From assembly GCF_017876155.1 (NCBI RefSeq), contig NZ_JAGINP010000014.1, forward strand, positions 62,001 to 126,000: a stretch of 64,000 bases of DNA. The letters are read 5' to 3'. Below, one piece after another: positions 46,593 to 54,321 of the stretch. This DNA comes from Azospirillum rugosum (lineage in GTDB: Bacteria; Pseudomonadota; Alphaproteobacteria; Azospirillales; Azospirillaceae). Position numbers and translations under genes: made by a program. Under the pieces are notes generated by a model. The model ran no database searches and was not told where the DNA came from. It saw only the letters and a list, made by a program, of their open reading frames with translations. Numbering within the stretch: position 1 is the first letter of the stretch; every line of letters starts with the position of its first letter.

Positions 46593-48320
46593 ATGTCCGC
46601 CACCCTCCTTCTCTCCGACGCCGTCCGCCTGCACCAGTCCGGCCAGCTCGCCGCGGCGGCGGAGGCCTACGCCGGCATCCTGGCCGACGCGCCGCTGCAC
46701 CCCGACGCGCTGCATCTGCTGGGCGTGGTCCGGGCGCAGGGCGGGCGGGTGCAGGAGGCCGTGTCGCTGATCGCACAAGCCGTGGCGATCAACCCCGCCT
46801 CGGCGGTCTACCGCGGCAATCTGGTGAAGGCCGCGCGGGGGGATGGCGCGGCGGTGGGGTCGGGGCTGCTGCGGGCCGGGGACGCCCTGTTCGACGCGGG
46901 CCGGCCGGATTTGGCGGCGCGATGCTACCGGGCGGCCGTGGCGGCCCGGCCGGACGACGCGCTGGCCTGGGGCAACTTGGGAGCGGCGCTGCGCGACGCC
47001 GACCGGTCGGCGGAGGCGCTGGTCCCGATGGGTCGGGCGGCGGTGCTCGCCCCGAACGATGAGCGGATCATGGCTGGGCTTGGCGGCCTGTATTTGGCGC
47101 TGCGCGATGGGCCGGCGGCCGAAGCCGTGTTCCGCGCGTTGCTGGCGCGCGATCCCGGGCACGCCCCGGCGCGCGTCGCGCTGGCGGACTCAGTGAAGAC
47201 CGACGGCCGCTTTGCCGAGGCGGCCGGGCTTTACCGCAAGGCGCTGGCCGTGGATCCGGCGGATGCGGGCGGCTGGTTCAACCTGGGCGTCACCTTGGGC
47301 GACCTCGGCCGGCACGAGGATTCCGTCGCCCCGTACCACAGGGCGGCGCGGCTCTCGCCGGATCGCGTGGACGCGCGGTTCAACCTCGCCCACGCGCTGC
47401 TGATCACCGGCCGCTACCGGGAGGGGTGGCCCGCCTTCGAGGCGCGTTTCGAACGTGATGTGCACATCCCCGACCGGGGGCGGCCGTGGTGGCGTGGCGA
47501 GCCCTTGCAGGGGCGCACCATCCTCCTGTACGGGGAGCAAGGGCACGGGGACGCGCTGCAGTTCATCCGCTACGCCCCCATGGTGGCGCGGGCCGGCGGA
47601 CGGGTGGTGGTGGAATGCCTGCCGGCGCTGCTGCGCCTGTTCTCGCGGGTGGAGGGCGTGGCGGAGGTCCACCCGCTGGGCGCCGCCCCGGACTTCGATC
47701 TGATTTGCCCGCTGATGAGCCTGCCGGCCCTGTTCGGCACGACGCTGGACAGCGTGCCGGCGGCGGTTCCCTACCTGGACGGCACCGCCGCGGGGGAGGA
47801 GCGCTTCGCCGGGCTTTGGCCGACCGGCGACGGGGCGCTGGCCGATGGAACACTGACTGTCGGGCTGGTCTGGGCCGGCGATCCGCACGTCACCGACCCG
47901 CGGTGGAGCCACGCCGACATGCGCCGCAGCATCCCGCTCGCCGGCTTCGCGCCGCTGCTGGATCTGCCCGGCCTGCGGTTGGTCAGTCTTCAAAAGGGGG
48001 CCGCCGCGGCGCAGGCGGTGGAACCGCCCTTCGCCGGCCGCATCCTGGACGTGATGGCGGAGGTCGCGGACTTCGCCGACACGGCGGCGCTGGTGCGCCG
48101 GCTGGACCTTGTCATCAGCGTCGACACGTCGGTCGCGCACCTCGCCGGAGCGCTGGGCGTGCCGCTGTGGGTGCTGTCGCGCTTCGATGGCTGCTGGCGC
48201 TGGCTGGACGGCCGGGAGGACAGCCCCTGGTACCCGACGGCCCGCGTCTTCCGTCAGGAACGCATCGGCGACTGGCGGCCGGTGCTCGACCGCGTCGCCA
48301 CGGAGCTGGCCTTGTTATGA
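46593..48320 (+). CDS. TPR protein with C-terminal glycosyltransferase-like domain
   Basis: 575 aa. Seven or more tetratricopeptide repeats fill the N-terminal half (units such as AAAAEAYAGILADAPLHPDA and AEAVFRALLARDPGHAPAR). The C-terminal half has an ADP-heptose transferase-like GT-B fold (LYGEQGHGDALQFIRYAPMV, TVGLVWAGDP, SVDTSVAHLAGALGVPLWVL). Proteins of this type glycosylate other proteins or flagellin in some alphaproteobacteria; the target is unknown. It is divergent from fixA and its 3' end overlaps the nifW 3' end by 6 bases. No sigma-54 promoter is visible upstream. Confidence 0.82.
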   Translation: MSATLLLSDAVRLHQSGQLAAAAEAYAGILADAPLHPDALHLLGVVRAQGGRVQEAVSLIAQAVAINPASAVYRGNLVKAARGDGAAVGSGLLRAGDALFDAGRPDLAARCYRAAVAARPDDALAWGNLGAALRDADRSAEALVPMGRAAVLAPNDERIMAGLGGLYLALRDGPAAEAVFRALLARDPGHAPARVALADSVKTDGRFAEAAGLYRKALAVDPADAGGWFNLGVTLGDLGRHEDSVAPYHRAARLSPDRVDARFNLAHALLITGRYREGWPAFEARFERDVHIPDRGRPWWRGEPLQGRTILLYGEQGHGDALQFIRYAPMVARAGGRVVVECLPALLRLFSRVEGVAEVHPLGAAPDFDLICPLMSLPALFGTTLDSVPAAVPYLDGTAAGEERFAGLWPTGDGALADGTLTVGLVWAGDPHVTDPRWSHADMRRSIPLAGFAPLLDLPGLRLVSLQKGAAAAQAVEPPFAGRILDVMAEVADFADTAALVRRLDLVISVDTSVAHLAGALGVPLWVLSRFDGCWRWLDGREDSPWYPTARVFRQERIGDWRPVLDRVATELALL

Positions 48321-48644
48321 AGATGGGTTGAGCAGCGCGTCGAGCGGGACGAAGCGGTCGGCCATCTTGCGCGCTTCCTCCTGGTGGACCTTGAAGGTCT
48401 TTTCAGCGATGGCGTTGGACACCACGAAGTCCTGGTAGGCGCGCTCCAGGTGGGCGTGGTAGCGGGCGGTCATGCCCTCGTCGTCCAGCGACTCCAGGCC
48501 GGTGTCGGCGGCCAGATAGTCGTGGAAGCGCTGCAGGATGTGCAGGCGGTTCACGTTGACCACGCGCTGCTCGTAGCGGACGTTGAAGAAGCGCAGGAAG
48601 TCCTCCGCGGTCTCCAGATCGTCCAGGTCGTCCTTGAAGCTCAT
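48315..48644 (-). CDS. nifW: Nitrogenase-stabilizing/protective protein NifW
   Basis: 109 aa, normal length. Family sequence LETAEDFLRFFNVRYEQRVV at the N-terminus and RAYQDFVVSNAIAEKTFKVH further on. NifW associates with the MoFe protein and is needed for full activity or oxygen protection. Last gene of the iscA-nifU-nifS-nifV-cysE-nifW unit, 18 bases after cysE; its stop codon overlaps the end of the convergent TPR gene. Confidence 0.95.
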   Translation of the reverse strand: MSFKDDLDDLETAEDFLRFFNVRYEQRVVNVNRLHILQRFHDYLAADTGLESLDDEGMTARYHAHLERAYQDFVVSNAIAEKTFKVHQEEARKMADRFVPLDALLNPSS

Positions 48645-48662
48645 GGCGGGGTTCCTTCTCGT

Positions 48663-49511
48663 TCAGATCACGTAGTGGTCGGCGCGGAGCGCGCCGTCCG
48701 GGGCGCCGTGTCCGGGCGCGCCGCAGCCCTCCTGGTCGCACAGGTTGCCGCAGGCGTGGCAGGCGACACCGTCCAATGACGCCTCCGACAGCGGGGTGAG
48801 GCGCGCGGCCTCCTCTGTCGTGTGCGCCTCCAGCCGCGCCTCGATGCGGTTGATGTGGTCGATCAGGCAGGCGATGGCCTTGCCCACGGGGTCCGGCATC
48901 AGGTGGTGGTCGAGGTCGATGCCGTGCGCGGCGAGGTGGCGCTGCGTGTCCGCCCGCACGACGCGACCAGGGATGCCGACGACCGTCATGCCGTCCGGCA
49001 CGTCCTTGGTGACGACGGAGTTCGCGCCGACGCGGCAGCCCGCCCCCACCGTGATCGGCCCCAGGATCTTAGCGCCGGAGCCGACCAGCACGCCGTCGCC
49101 CAGCGTCGGGTGGCGCTTGCCCTTGTTCCAGGAGGTGCCGCCCAGCGTCACCCCGTGGTAGAGCGTGACGTCGTCGCCGACCTCCGCCGTCTCGCCGATC
49201 ACCACGCCGGCGCCGTGGTCGATGAAGAAGCGGTGGCCGATGGTGGCGCCGGGGTGGATGTCGATGTTGGTCAGCGCGCGCGCCAGATAGGACAGGAAAC
49301 GCGCCGGCCAGCGGAAGCCGCGGCGCCAGGCGGCGTTGGCGACCCGGTGCATGGCCAGCGCGTGGATGCCCGGATAGCAGGTCAGCACGTCCAGCACGTT
49401 GCGCGCGGCCGGGTCGCGGTCGAAGACGCAGGCCACGTCCTCGCGCAGCAGCTGCCACAGGCTGGTGCCATTCACGGTGGGCAGATCCGAATGAGCGTCG
49501 ATGGCGGCCAT
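48663..49511 (-). CDS. cysE: Serine O-acetyltransferase (nif-associated CysE)
   Basis: 282 aa. A left-handed beta-helix acetyltransferase: GIHALAMHRVANAAWRRGF, IHPGATIGHRFFIDHGAGVV with the catalytic His, then GVTLGGTSWNKGKRHPTLGD. It makes O-acetylserine, so the operon copy supplies cysteine for Fe-S synthesis by NifS. A C-terminal extension ends in a Cys-rich stretch (CHACGNLCDQEGCGAPGHG) that could bind metal. Start 49511 chosen because GGAGG precedes it at correct spacing. Confidence 0.92.
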   Translation of the reverse strand: MAAIDAHSDLPTVNGTSLWQLLREDVACVFDRDPAARNVLDVLTCYPGIHALAMHRVANAAWRRGFRWPARFLSYLARALTNIDIHPGATIGHRFFIDHGAGVVIGETAEVGDDVTLYHGVTLGGTSWNKGKRHPTLGDGVLVGSGAKILGPITVGAGCRVGANSVVTKDVPDGMTVVGIPGRVVRADTQRHLAAHGIDLDHHLMPDPVGKAIACLIDHINRIEARLEAHTTEEAARLTPLSEASLDGVACHACGNLCDQEGCGAPGHGAPDGALRADHYVI

Positions 49512-49528
49512 CGGGTCCTCCATGGGCT

Positions 49529-50662
49529 TTAGCGCCGGGTGGCGGCGTCGCGGTGGAAGGCGAGCAGTTCGTCCGGCGTCGGCGCCCGCTTGGCGCGGGT
49601 GGCGAGCGCGCGGACCCGCGGCAGCACCGCCTGCGCCAGCCCGTCGTCGCAGGCGAGGCCGAGCTGCCCATAGGCCATCTTCACCGCCGCGGTGCCGGAA
49701 TGCTTGCCCAGCACGATGCGATGCTCGCGGCCGACCTCGGCGGGGTCGAAGTTCTGGTAGGTGGCGCGGTCGCGCAGCAGCCCGTCCACATGGATGCCGG
49801 CCTCGTGCGTGAAGACCGCGTCGCCGACGATGGACTTGTTGACCGCCACCGGCCGGTTGGACGCGCGCTCCACCAGGTCGGAGATGGGACCCAGCATGCG
49901 CGTGCCGACGCCGGTGTCGATGCCGTACAGCACCTTCAGCGACATCACCACCTCCTCCAGCGGGGCGTTGCCGGCGCGCTCGCCCAGCCCGTTGACGGTG
50001 GTGTTGACGTGCGTCGCCCCGCCCAGCACGGCGGCCAGCGAGTTGGCGTTGGCGAGGCCCAGGTCGTCGTGGGCGTGGATCTCGATCTCCAGGTCGGTGG
50101 CCCGGCGCAGCCGCTCGATGCAGGCGCGCGTCTGGAAGGGGTCGAGCACGCCCAGCGTGTCGGCGAAGCGGAAGCGGCGGGCGCCGGCCTGTTGCGCCAC
50201 GGTGGCCGCGGCAACCACGAAGTCCATGTCGGCGCGCGAGGAGTCCTCGCCGCCCAGGCTGACCTCGAAGCCATGATCGCGGGCCTGTTTCACCTTGCGC
50301 TCGATCTCGGCGAGCGCCCAGGCGCGGCTGCGCTTCAGCTTCTTGGTGATGTGGATGTCGGAGACGGGCATCGACAGGTTGACGAAGCCCACGTTGCAGT
50401 CCAGCGCCGCCTTCAGGTCGGTGTCGTGCATGCGGCACCAGACCATGAGCCGCGCCGTCAGGCCGAGCGAGGCGACGGCGCGGATGCCCTCGCGCTCCTC
50501 CTCGCCCATGGCGGGGATGCCGATCTCCAGCTCCGGCACGCCGGCCTGGTCGAGCGCGCGGGCGATGGCGATCTTCTCGTCGAGCGTGAAGGCCACGCCC
50601 GCCGTCTGTTCCCCGTCGCGCAGCGTCGTGTCGTTGATGATGGCGGAACCGCCCATCGGCAT
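49529..50662 (-). CDS. nifV: Homocitrate synthase NifV
   Basis: 377 aa. HMGL-like barrel with INDTTLRDGEQTAGVAFTLD at the N-terminus and HAHDDLGLANANSLAAVLGG with metal-binding His residues, plus the nif-specific GKHSGTAAVKMAYG region. It condenses 2-oxoglutarate with acetyl-CoA to homocitrate, the organic part of FeMo-cofactor. It is 273 bases downstream of nifS, with a palindromic repeat in the gap, and 17 bases upstream of cysE. Confidence 0.95.
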   Translation of the reverse strand: MPMGGSAIINDTTLRDGEQTAGVAFTLDEKIAIARALDQAGVPELEIGIPAMGEEEREGIRAVASLGLTARLMVWCRMHDTDLKAALDCNVGFVNLSMPVSDIHITKKLKRSRAWALAEIERKVKQARDHGFEVSLGGEDSSRADMDFVVAAATVAQQAGARRFRFADTLGVLDPFQTRACIERLRRATDLEIEIHAHDDLGLANANSLAAVLGGATHVNTTVNGLGERAGNAPLEEVVMSLKVLYGIDTGVGTRMLGPISDLVERASNRPVAVNKSIVGDAVFTHEAGIHVDGLLRDRATYQNFDPAEVGREHRIVLGKHSGTAAVKMAYGQLGLACDDGLAQAVLPRVRALATRAKRAPTPDELLAFHRDAATRR

Positions 50663-50695
50663 GGTGCAGGGTCCTTGGTAAGAGCGTCGCGGTGG

Positions 50696-50813
50696 TGCCC
50701 CCACCCTCCCGCTTCGCGGGTCCCTCCCTCCCCCGCTTCGCAGGGGAGGGCTTTTTTGCGGAGCCGGCGGAGTTCCCTCCCCTGCGCAGCGGGGGAGGGT
50801 TAGGGTGGGGGCA
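50696..50813. repeat. Palindromic repeat inside the nifS-nifV spacer
   Basis: Outer arms TGCCCCCACCCT (50696-50707) and AGGGTGGGGGCA (50802-50813) enclose CCTCCC...GGGAGG blocks around CTTCGC turns. A T-run (50752-50757) lies on the plus-strand side, so it is not a typical minus-strand terminator, but it separates two genes of one operon. Confidence 0.8.
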
Positions 50814-50935
50814 ACACAGCCGGACTATGGTCGCAGACCGGGCCGGGGATCCACGTCCCGGCGGGTGTCGTCGGGCGGGTTGCCGGGGCGTGGGCCCGGC
50901 CCGGCCTGCGATCTCGGTGTTAGGAATAAAGCCCT

Positions 50936-52141
50936 TTATGAATAGACGGGTGCGAACTCCTTGGTTGCACCGCCCTGCGACCAGTAGGGCGACAGGGAGC
51001 GCAGCTTGGCGATGATGCCGGGGACGACCTCGATCACGCGGTCGATCTCCGCCTCGGTCGTCTCGCGCGACAGGGAGAAGCGCGTGGCGCCGTGGGCGGC
51101 GGTGTAGGGCACGCCCATGGCCCGCATCACGTGGCTGGGCTCCAGCGAGCCGGACGTGCAGGCGGAGCCGGAGGAGGCCGCGATGCCGTGCTCGTTCAGC
51201 AGCAGGAGGATCGCCTCGCCCTCGATGTATTCGAAGGCGATGTTGCAGGTGTTGGGCAGGCGGTTGGCCGGGTTGCCGGTGACGAAGCAGGCGGGCACCG
51301 CGGCCAGGATGGCCTTTTCCAGCTTGTCGCGCAGCGCCTTGACCCGCGTGTTCTCGTCGGTCATGTGCAGGAGCGCCAGCTGCGCCGCCGCGCCCAAGCC
51401 CACGATGCCCGGCGCGTTCTCCGTGCCGGCGCGGCGCGAGCGCTCCTGGTGGCCGCCGCGCAGCATCGGGCGGAAGCGCAGGCCGCGCTTGACGTAGAGC
51501 GCGCCGATGCCCTTGGGCGCGTGCAGCTTGTGGCCGGACAGCGACAGCATGTCGACCGCGCTGTCGGCGAGCTTCATCGGGATCTTGCCGACCGCCTGCA
51601 CCGCGTCGGTGTGGAACACGGCACCCGCGGCCTTGGCGAGCGTCGCCAGCTCCTCGATCGGGAAGATCGTCCCGGTCTCGTTGTTCGCCCACATGATGGA
51701 GACGATGGCGACGTCCGGACCCAGCGCGGCCTTGTAGGCGTCCATGTCCAGGTTGCCCTGGCCGTCCACGCCGATGCGGTGGACGGTGTAGCCGCGCTTC
51801 TTCTCCAGATACTCGCAGAGCGACAGGACCGCCGGGTGCTCCACCACGCTGGTCACGATGCTGCGCTTCTTAGGGTAGGCCTCCAGCGCCGACAGGATGG
51901 CGGTGTTGTCGCTTTCCGTGCCGCCGGAGGTGAAGACGATCTCGCTGTCGTGGGCGGCCCCCAGCAGGGCCTGGACCTGCTTGCGCGCCCATTCGATCTT
52001 GCCGCCGACCGCGGCGCCGAAGCCGTGCATGGAGGACGGGTTGCCGAAATGCTCCGTGAAGAGGGGCAGCATCTCCGCCAGCACTTCCGGATCGACGCGG
52101 GTCGTGGCGTTGTTGTCGAGGTAGATGCCTTGTTCCGTCAT
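50936..52141 (-). CDS. nifS: Cysteine desulfurase NifS
   Basis: 401 aa. Class V PLP enzyme: YLDNNATTRVDPEVL at the N-terminus, GHKLHAPKGIGALYVKRG with the Schiff-base Lys, and the mobile catalytic Cys loop SSGSACTSGSLEPSHVM. It provides sulfane sulfur to NifU for nitrogenase Fe-S clusters. Starts 4 bases after the nifU stop codon. Confidence 0.96.
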   Translation of the reverse strand: MTEQGIYLDNNATTRVDPEVLAEMLPLFTEHFGNPSSMHGFGAAVGGKIEWARKQVQALLGAAHDSEIVFTSGGTESDNTAILSALEAYPKKRSIVTSVVEHPAVLSLCEYLEKKRGYTVHRIGVDGQGNLDMDAYKAALGPDVAIVSIMWANNETGTIFPIEELATLAKAAGAVFHTDAVQAVGKIPMKLADSAVDMLSLSGHKLHAPKGIGALYVKRGLRFRPMLRGGHQERSRRAGTENAPGIVGLGAAAQLALLHMTDENTRVKALRDKLEKAILAAVPACFVTGNPANRLPNTCNIAFEYIEGEAILLLLNEHGIAASSGSACTSGSLEPSHVMRAMGVPYTAAHGATRFSLSRETTEAEIDRVIEVVPGIIAKLRSLSPYWSQGGATKEFAPVYS

Positions 52142-52145
52142 GGCG

Positions 52146-53069
52146 TTACGCTCCCGCCGGCAGGAGGGAGGCGGGCTTGACGCGGACGAACTCGCCCAGC
52201 GCCTCGACCAGCTTGGCCTGCACGCCCATCATGGTGCCGGCCGACTGCGAACAGCCGGAGCAGGCGCCGGTCAGGCGGACGTAGATGTCCTTGCCGTCGA
52301 TGTCCACCAGTTCCACGTCGCCGCCGTCGCGCTGGATCTGCGGGCGCAGCTCCTCGATGGCGACCATGATCTTCTGCATGCGCTGCACGTTGGTCAGCTT
52401 CGCAGGCGCCGCCGGAGCCTCGGCCTTCGGGGCCAGCGGCTTGATGGCGTCGAGGCCCACGGTGCCCGGCGGGTGCGCCTTCGGCTTGTCCAGCGCGCCG
52501 GTCTTGGCGAGCACGGCCTCCAGCACCTCCTCGATCTTCTCGTGGCAGGTCTGGCAGGACCCGCCGGCCTTGGTGTAGTGGGTGACCTCTTCCAGCGTGG
52601 TCAGGTTGTTGACGGTCACCGCGCGCTCGATCATCGCCGCGTCGATGCCGAAGCACTTGCAGACCAGCTCGCCTTCCTCGTGGTCGTCGACCCACTCCTC
52701 GCCCTTGTAGTTGGCGATGGCGGCGCGCAGAGCCTCCGCCCCCATGACGGAGCAGTGCATCTTCTCCGGCGGCAGGCCGCCCAGATACTCGGCGATGTCG
52801 CGGTTGGTGACGACCAGCGCCTCGTCCACCGTCTTGCCGATGATCATCTCCGTCAGCGCCGACGAGGACGCGATGGCCGAGCCGCAGCCGAAGGTCTGGA
52901 ACTTCGCCTCCTCGATCACCTGGGTGTCGGGGTTGACCTTCATCATCAGCTTCAGGGCGTCGCCGCAGGTGATCGACCCGACCTCGCCCACGGCGTTCGC
53001 CTCATCCAGCGCGCCGGCGTTCTTCGGGTTGAAGAAGTGTTCCTTGACCTTGTCGGTGTAGTTCCACAT
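52146..53069 (-). CDS. nifU: Fe-S scaffold protein NifU
   Basis: 307 aa, full NifU with three parts: an IscU-like N-terminal scaffold (FFNPKNAGALDEANAVGEVG, KFQTFGCGSAIASSSALTEM), a central ferredoxin-like region (CKCFGIDAAMIE, GGSCQTCHEKIEEVL) and the C-terminal NifU domain with the CSGCSQS cysteines. It assembles [4Fe-4S] clusters for nitrogenase with NifS. It follows the iscA-like gene by 46 bases. Confidence 0.96.
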   Translation of the reverse strand: MWNYTDKVKEHFFNPKNAGALDEANAVGEVGSITCGDALKLMMKVNPDTQVIEEAKFQTFGCGSAIASSSALTEMIIGKTVDEALVVTNRDIAEYLGGLPPEKMHCSVMGAEALRAAIANYKGEEWVDDHEEGELVCKCFGIDAAMIERAVTVNNLTTLEEVTHYTKAGGSCQTCHEKIEEVLEAVLAKTGALDKPKAHPPGTVGLDAIKPLAPKAEAPAAPAKLTNVQRMQKIMVAIEELRPQIQRDGGDVELVDIDGKDIYVRLTGACSGCSQSAGTMMGVQAKLVEALGEFVRVKPASLLPAGA

Positions 53070-53115
53070 GACGCCTTGCCTTTCCCGCGTGACCGGGTTG
53101 GGGAGAGTTCGGAAT

Positions 53116-53493
53116 TCAGTGCGTGGTGCCGCAGCCCGAGGACGGCGACGCCGAGGAGCAGCTGCCGCCCGGGCCGGCCGAGAAGGACTTGCCGCAGCCG
53201 CAGGTGCTCGCCGCGTTCGGGTTGTCGAACTTGAAGCCGGAGCCCTCGACCCCTTCGACGAAATCGACCACCACGCCGTCGAGGAAGGGCTGGCTGTTGG
53301 AGTCCACGAAGATCGTCACGGGGCCGAAGGTCAGGACGGTGTCGTCCTCGCCCGCCTCGGCCTCCAGGCCCATCTGGTACTTCATGCCGGCGCAGCCGCC
53401 GTCGGCCACCGCGATGCGCAGGCCCGCCGCCGCACCACCGGACTTCGCCAGAACGCGCTCCAGGGTGTTCACCGCCGCATCCGTCAGGGTCAC
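53116..53493 (-). CDS. IscA/HesB-like Fe-S assembly accessory protein (nif-linked)
   Basis: 125 aa. A-type carrier with the three conserved cysteines, in DGGCAGMKY and in NAASTCGCGKSF, then a Gly/Ser/Cys-rich tail (GGSCSSASPSSGCGTT). The ATG at 53493 is preferred over 53517 because GGAGG lies 8 bases upstream of it. First gene of the unit leading into nifUSV, directly downstream of a sigma-54 promoter. Often called iscAnif or iscN. Confidence 0.92.
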   Translation of the reverse strand: MTLTDAAVNTLERVLAKSGGAAAGLRIAVADGGCAGMKYQMGLEAEAGEDDTVLTFGPVTIFVDSNSQPFLDGVVVDFVEGVEGSGFKFDNPNAASTCGCGKSFSAGPGGSCSSASPSSGCGTTH

Positions 53494-53552
53494 CATGTCT
53501 GCCGCCTCCACATGCATTGTCGGGGTTGCCGACCGATCCTGGCTTGGAATAG

Positions 53553-53567
53553 GCAAGCGGCGTGCCA
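53553..53567 (-). promoter_or_regulatory. Sigma-54 (-24/-12) promoter of the iscA-nifUSV unit
   Basis: On the minus strand TGGCACGCCGCTTGC, identical to the fixA promoter core. About 60 bases upstream of the iscA-like ATG. Confidence 0.95.
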
Positions 53568-53645
53568 ACTTGTAAGTGTTTGATTTTGCATGATTGTCAG
53601 GTGCGCACCCCTGGCGCGTTCCCGACAATTGTCGGATCGGGGTCA

Positions 53646-53661
53646 TGTCGGGTTTGCGACA
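53646..53661. promoter_or_regulatory. NifA upstream activator site for the iscA-nifUSV unit
   Basis: TGT-CGGGTTTGCG-ACA matches TGT-N10-ACA, centred about 98 bases upstream of the -12 element. Confidence 0.85.
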
Positions 53662-53774
53662 GCTGCGACGAAAGGACGCACAAGCGAAGTGGGGGCTTTC
53701 GCTCCGGCCGGCATCACACCATACAAGATCGTCGGTCGGGCTGATGGTAACGGACAACAACGGAGGGGGCGGCG

Positions 53775-54272
53775 ATGGACCGGCCGATCGAGTTGCGTAT
53801 TCCCGACGGGCGCATGGCCTTCGGCGACGTGCCGGAGCACATCGACGAGCGCCTTCAGGCCGCCGTGAAGGCCCGCGAGGTGCCGGAGCGGTGCGAGGAG
53901 CTGCTGTGGGAGGCGCACCGGCTCGGGCCGCGGGTGCTGCCGGTCTACTACGCGCTCTACAAGTTCTACTTCAACCGCAAGCGGTTCGCGGATGCGGAGC
54001 GCGTCGCGCAGATCGGGCTGGAGGCCGCGGCGCGCGAGGGCGGCTTTTCCGGCGACTGGCGGAGCTTGACCGCCGACAGCACGGAATGGACGAAGGAGGG
54101 GCCGCAGCGCTTCTTCCTGTTCACCCTGAAGGCGCTGGCCTTCATCAATCTCCGCCGCGACCGGCTGGCCGACGCGCGGGCGATCCTCGACAGGCTGGCG
54201 GCGATCGATCCGCTGGATCATGTCGGCTATGGCGTGATCGCCGCGCTGGCGAAGGGCGTGGAAGGGGAGTGA
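53775..54272 (+). CDS. TPR-like protein of unknown function in the nif cluster
   Basis: 165 aa, divergent from the iscA-like gene. GGAGGGGG upstream supports the start. Helical, with a TPR-like segment (LPVYYALYKFYFNRKRFADA then AERVAQIGLEAA) and DRLADARAILDRLAAIDPLD, but no catalytic motif. The NifA site at 53646 lies between it and the divergent operon, yet no -24/-12 promoter is visible on its strand. Function unknown; position suggests a nif-accessory role. Confidence 0.7.
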   Translation: MDRPIELRIPDGRMAFGDVPEHIDERLQAAVKAREVPERCEELLWEAHRLGPRVLPVYYALYKFYFNRKRFADAERVAQIGLEAAAREGGFSGDWRSLTADSTEWTKEGPQRFFLFTLKALAFINLRRDRLADARAILDRLAAIDPLDHVGYGVIAALAKGVEGE

Positions 54273-54321
54273 GCAGGGCAATCGCTTGAAGCGGCGCCCG
54301 GCCTTGGGCTATGTGTCGACC

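Noticed and set aside
53661..53760. Sigma-54 promoter for the plus-strand TPR-like gene
   Set aside because: No GG-N10-GC arrangement with TGGC/TTGC context was found on that strand, although a NifA site is nearby.
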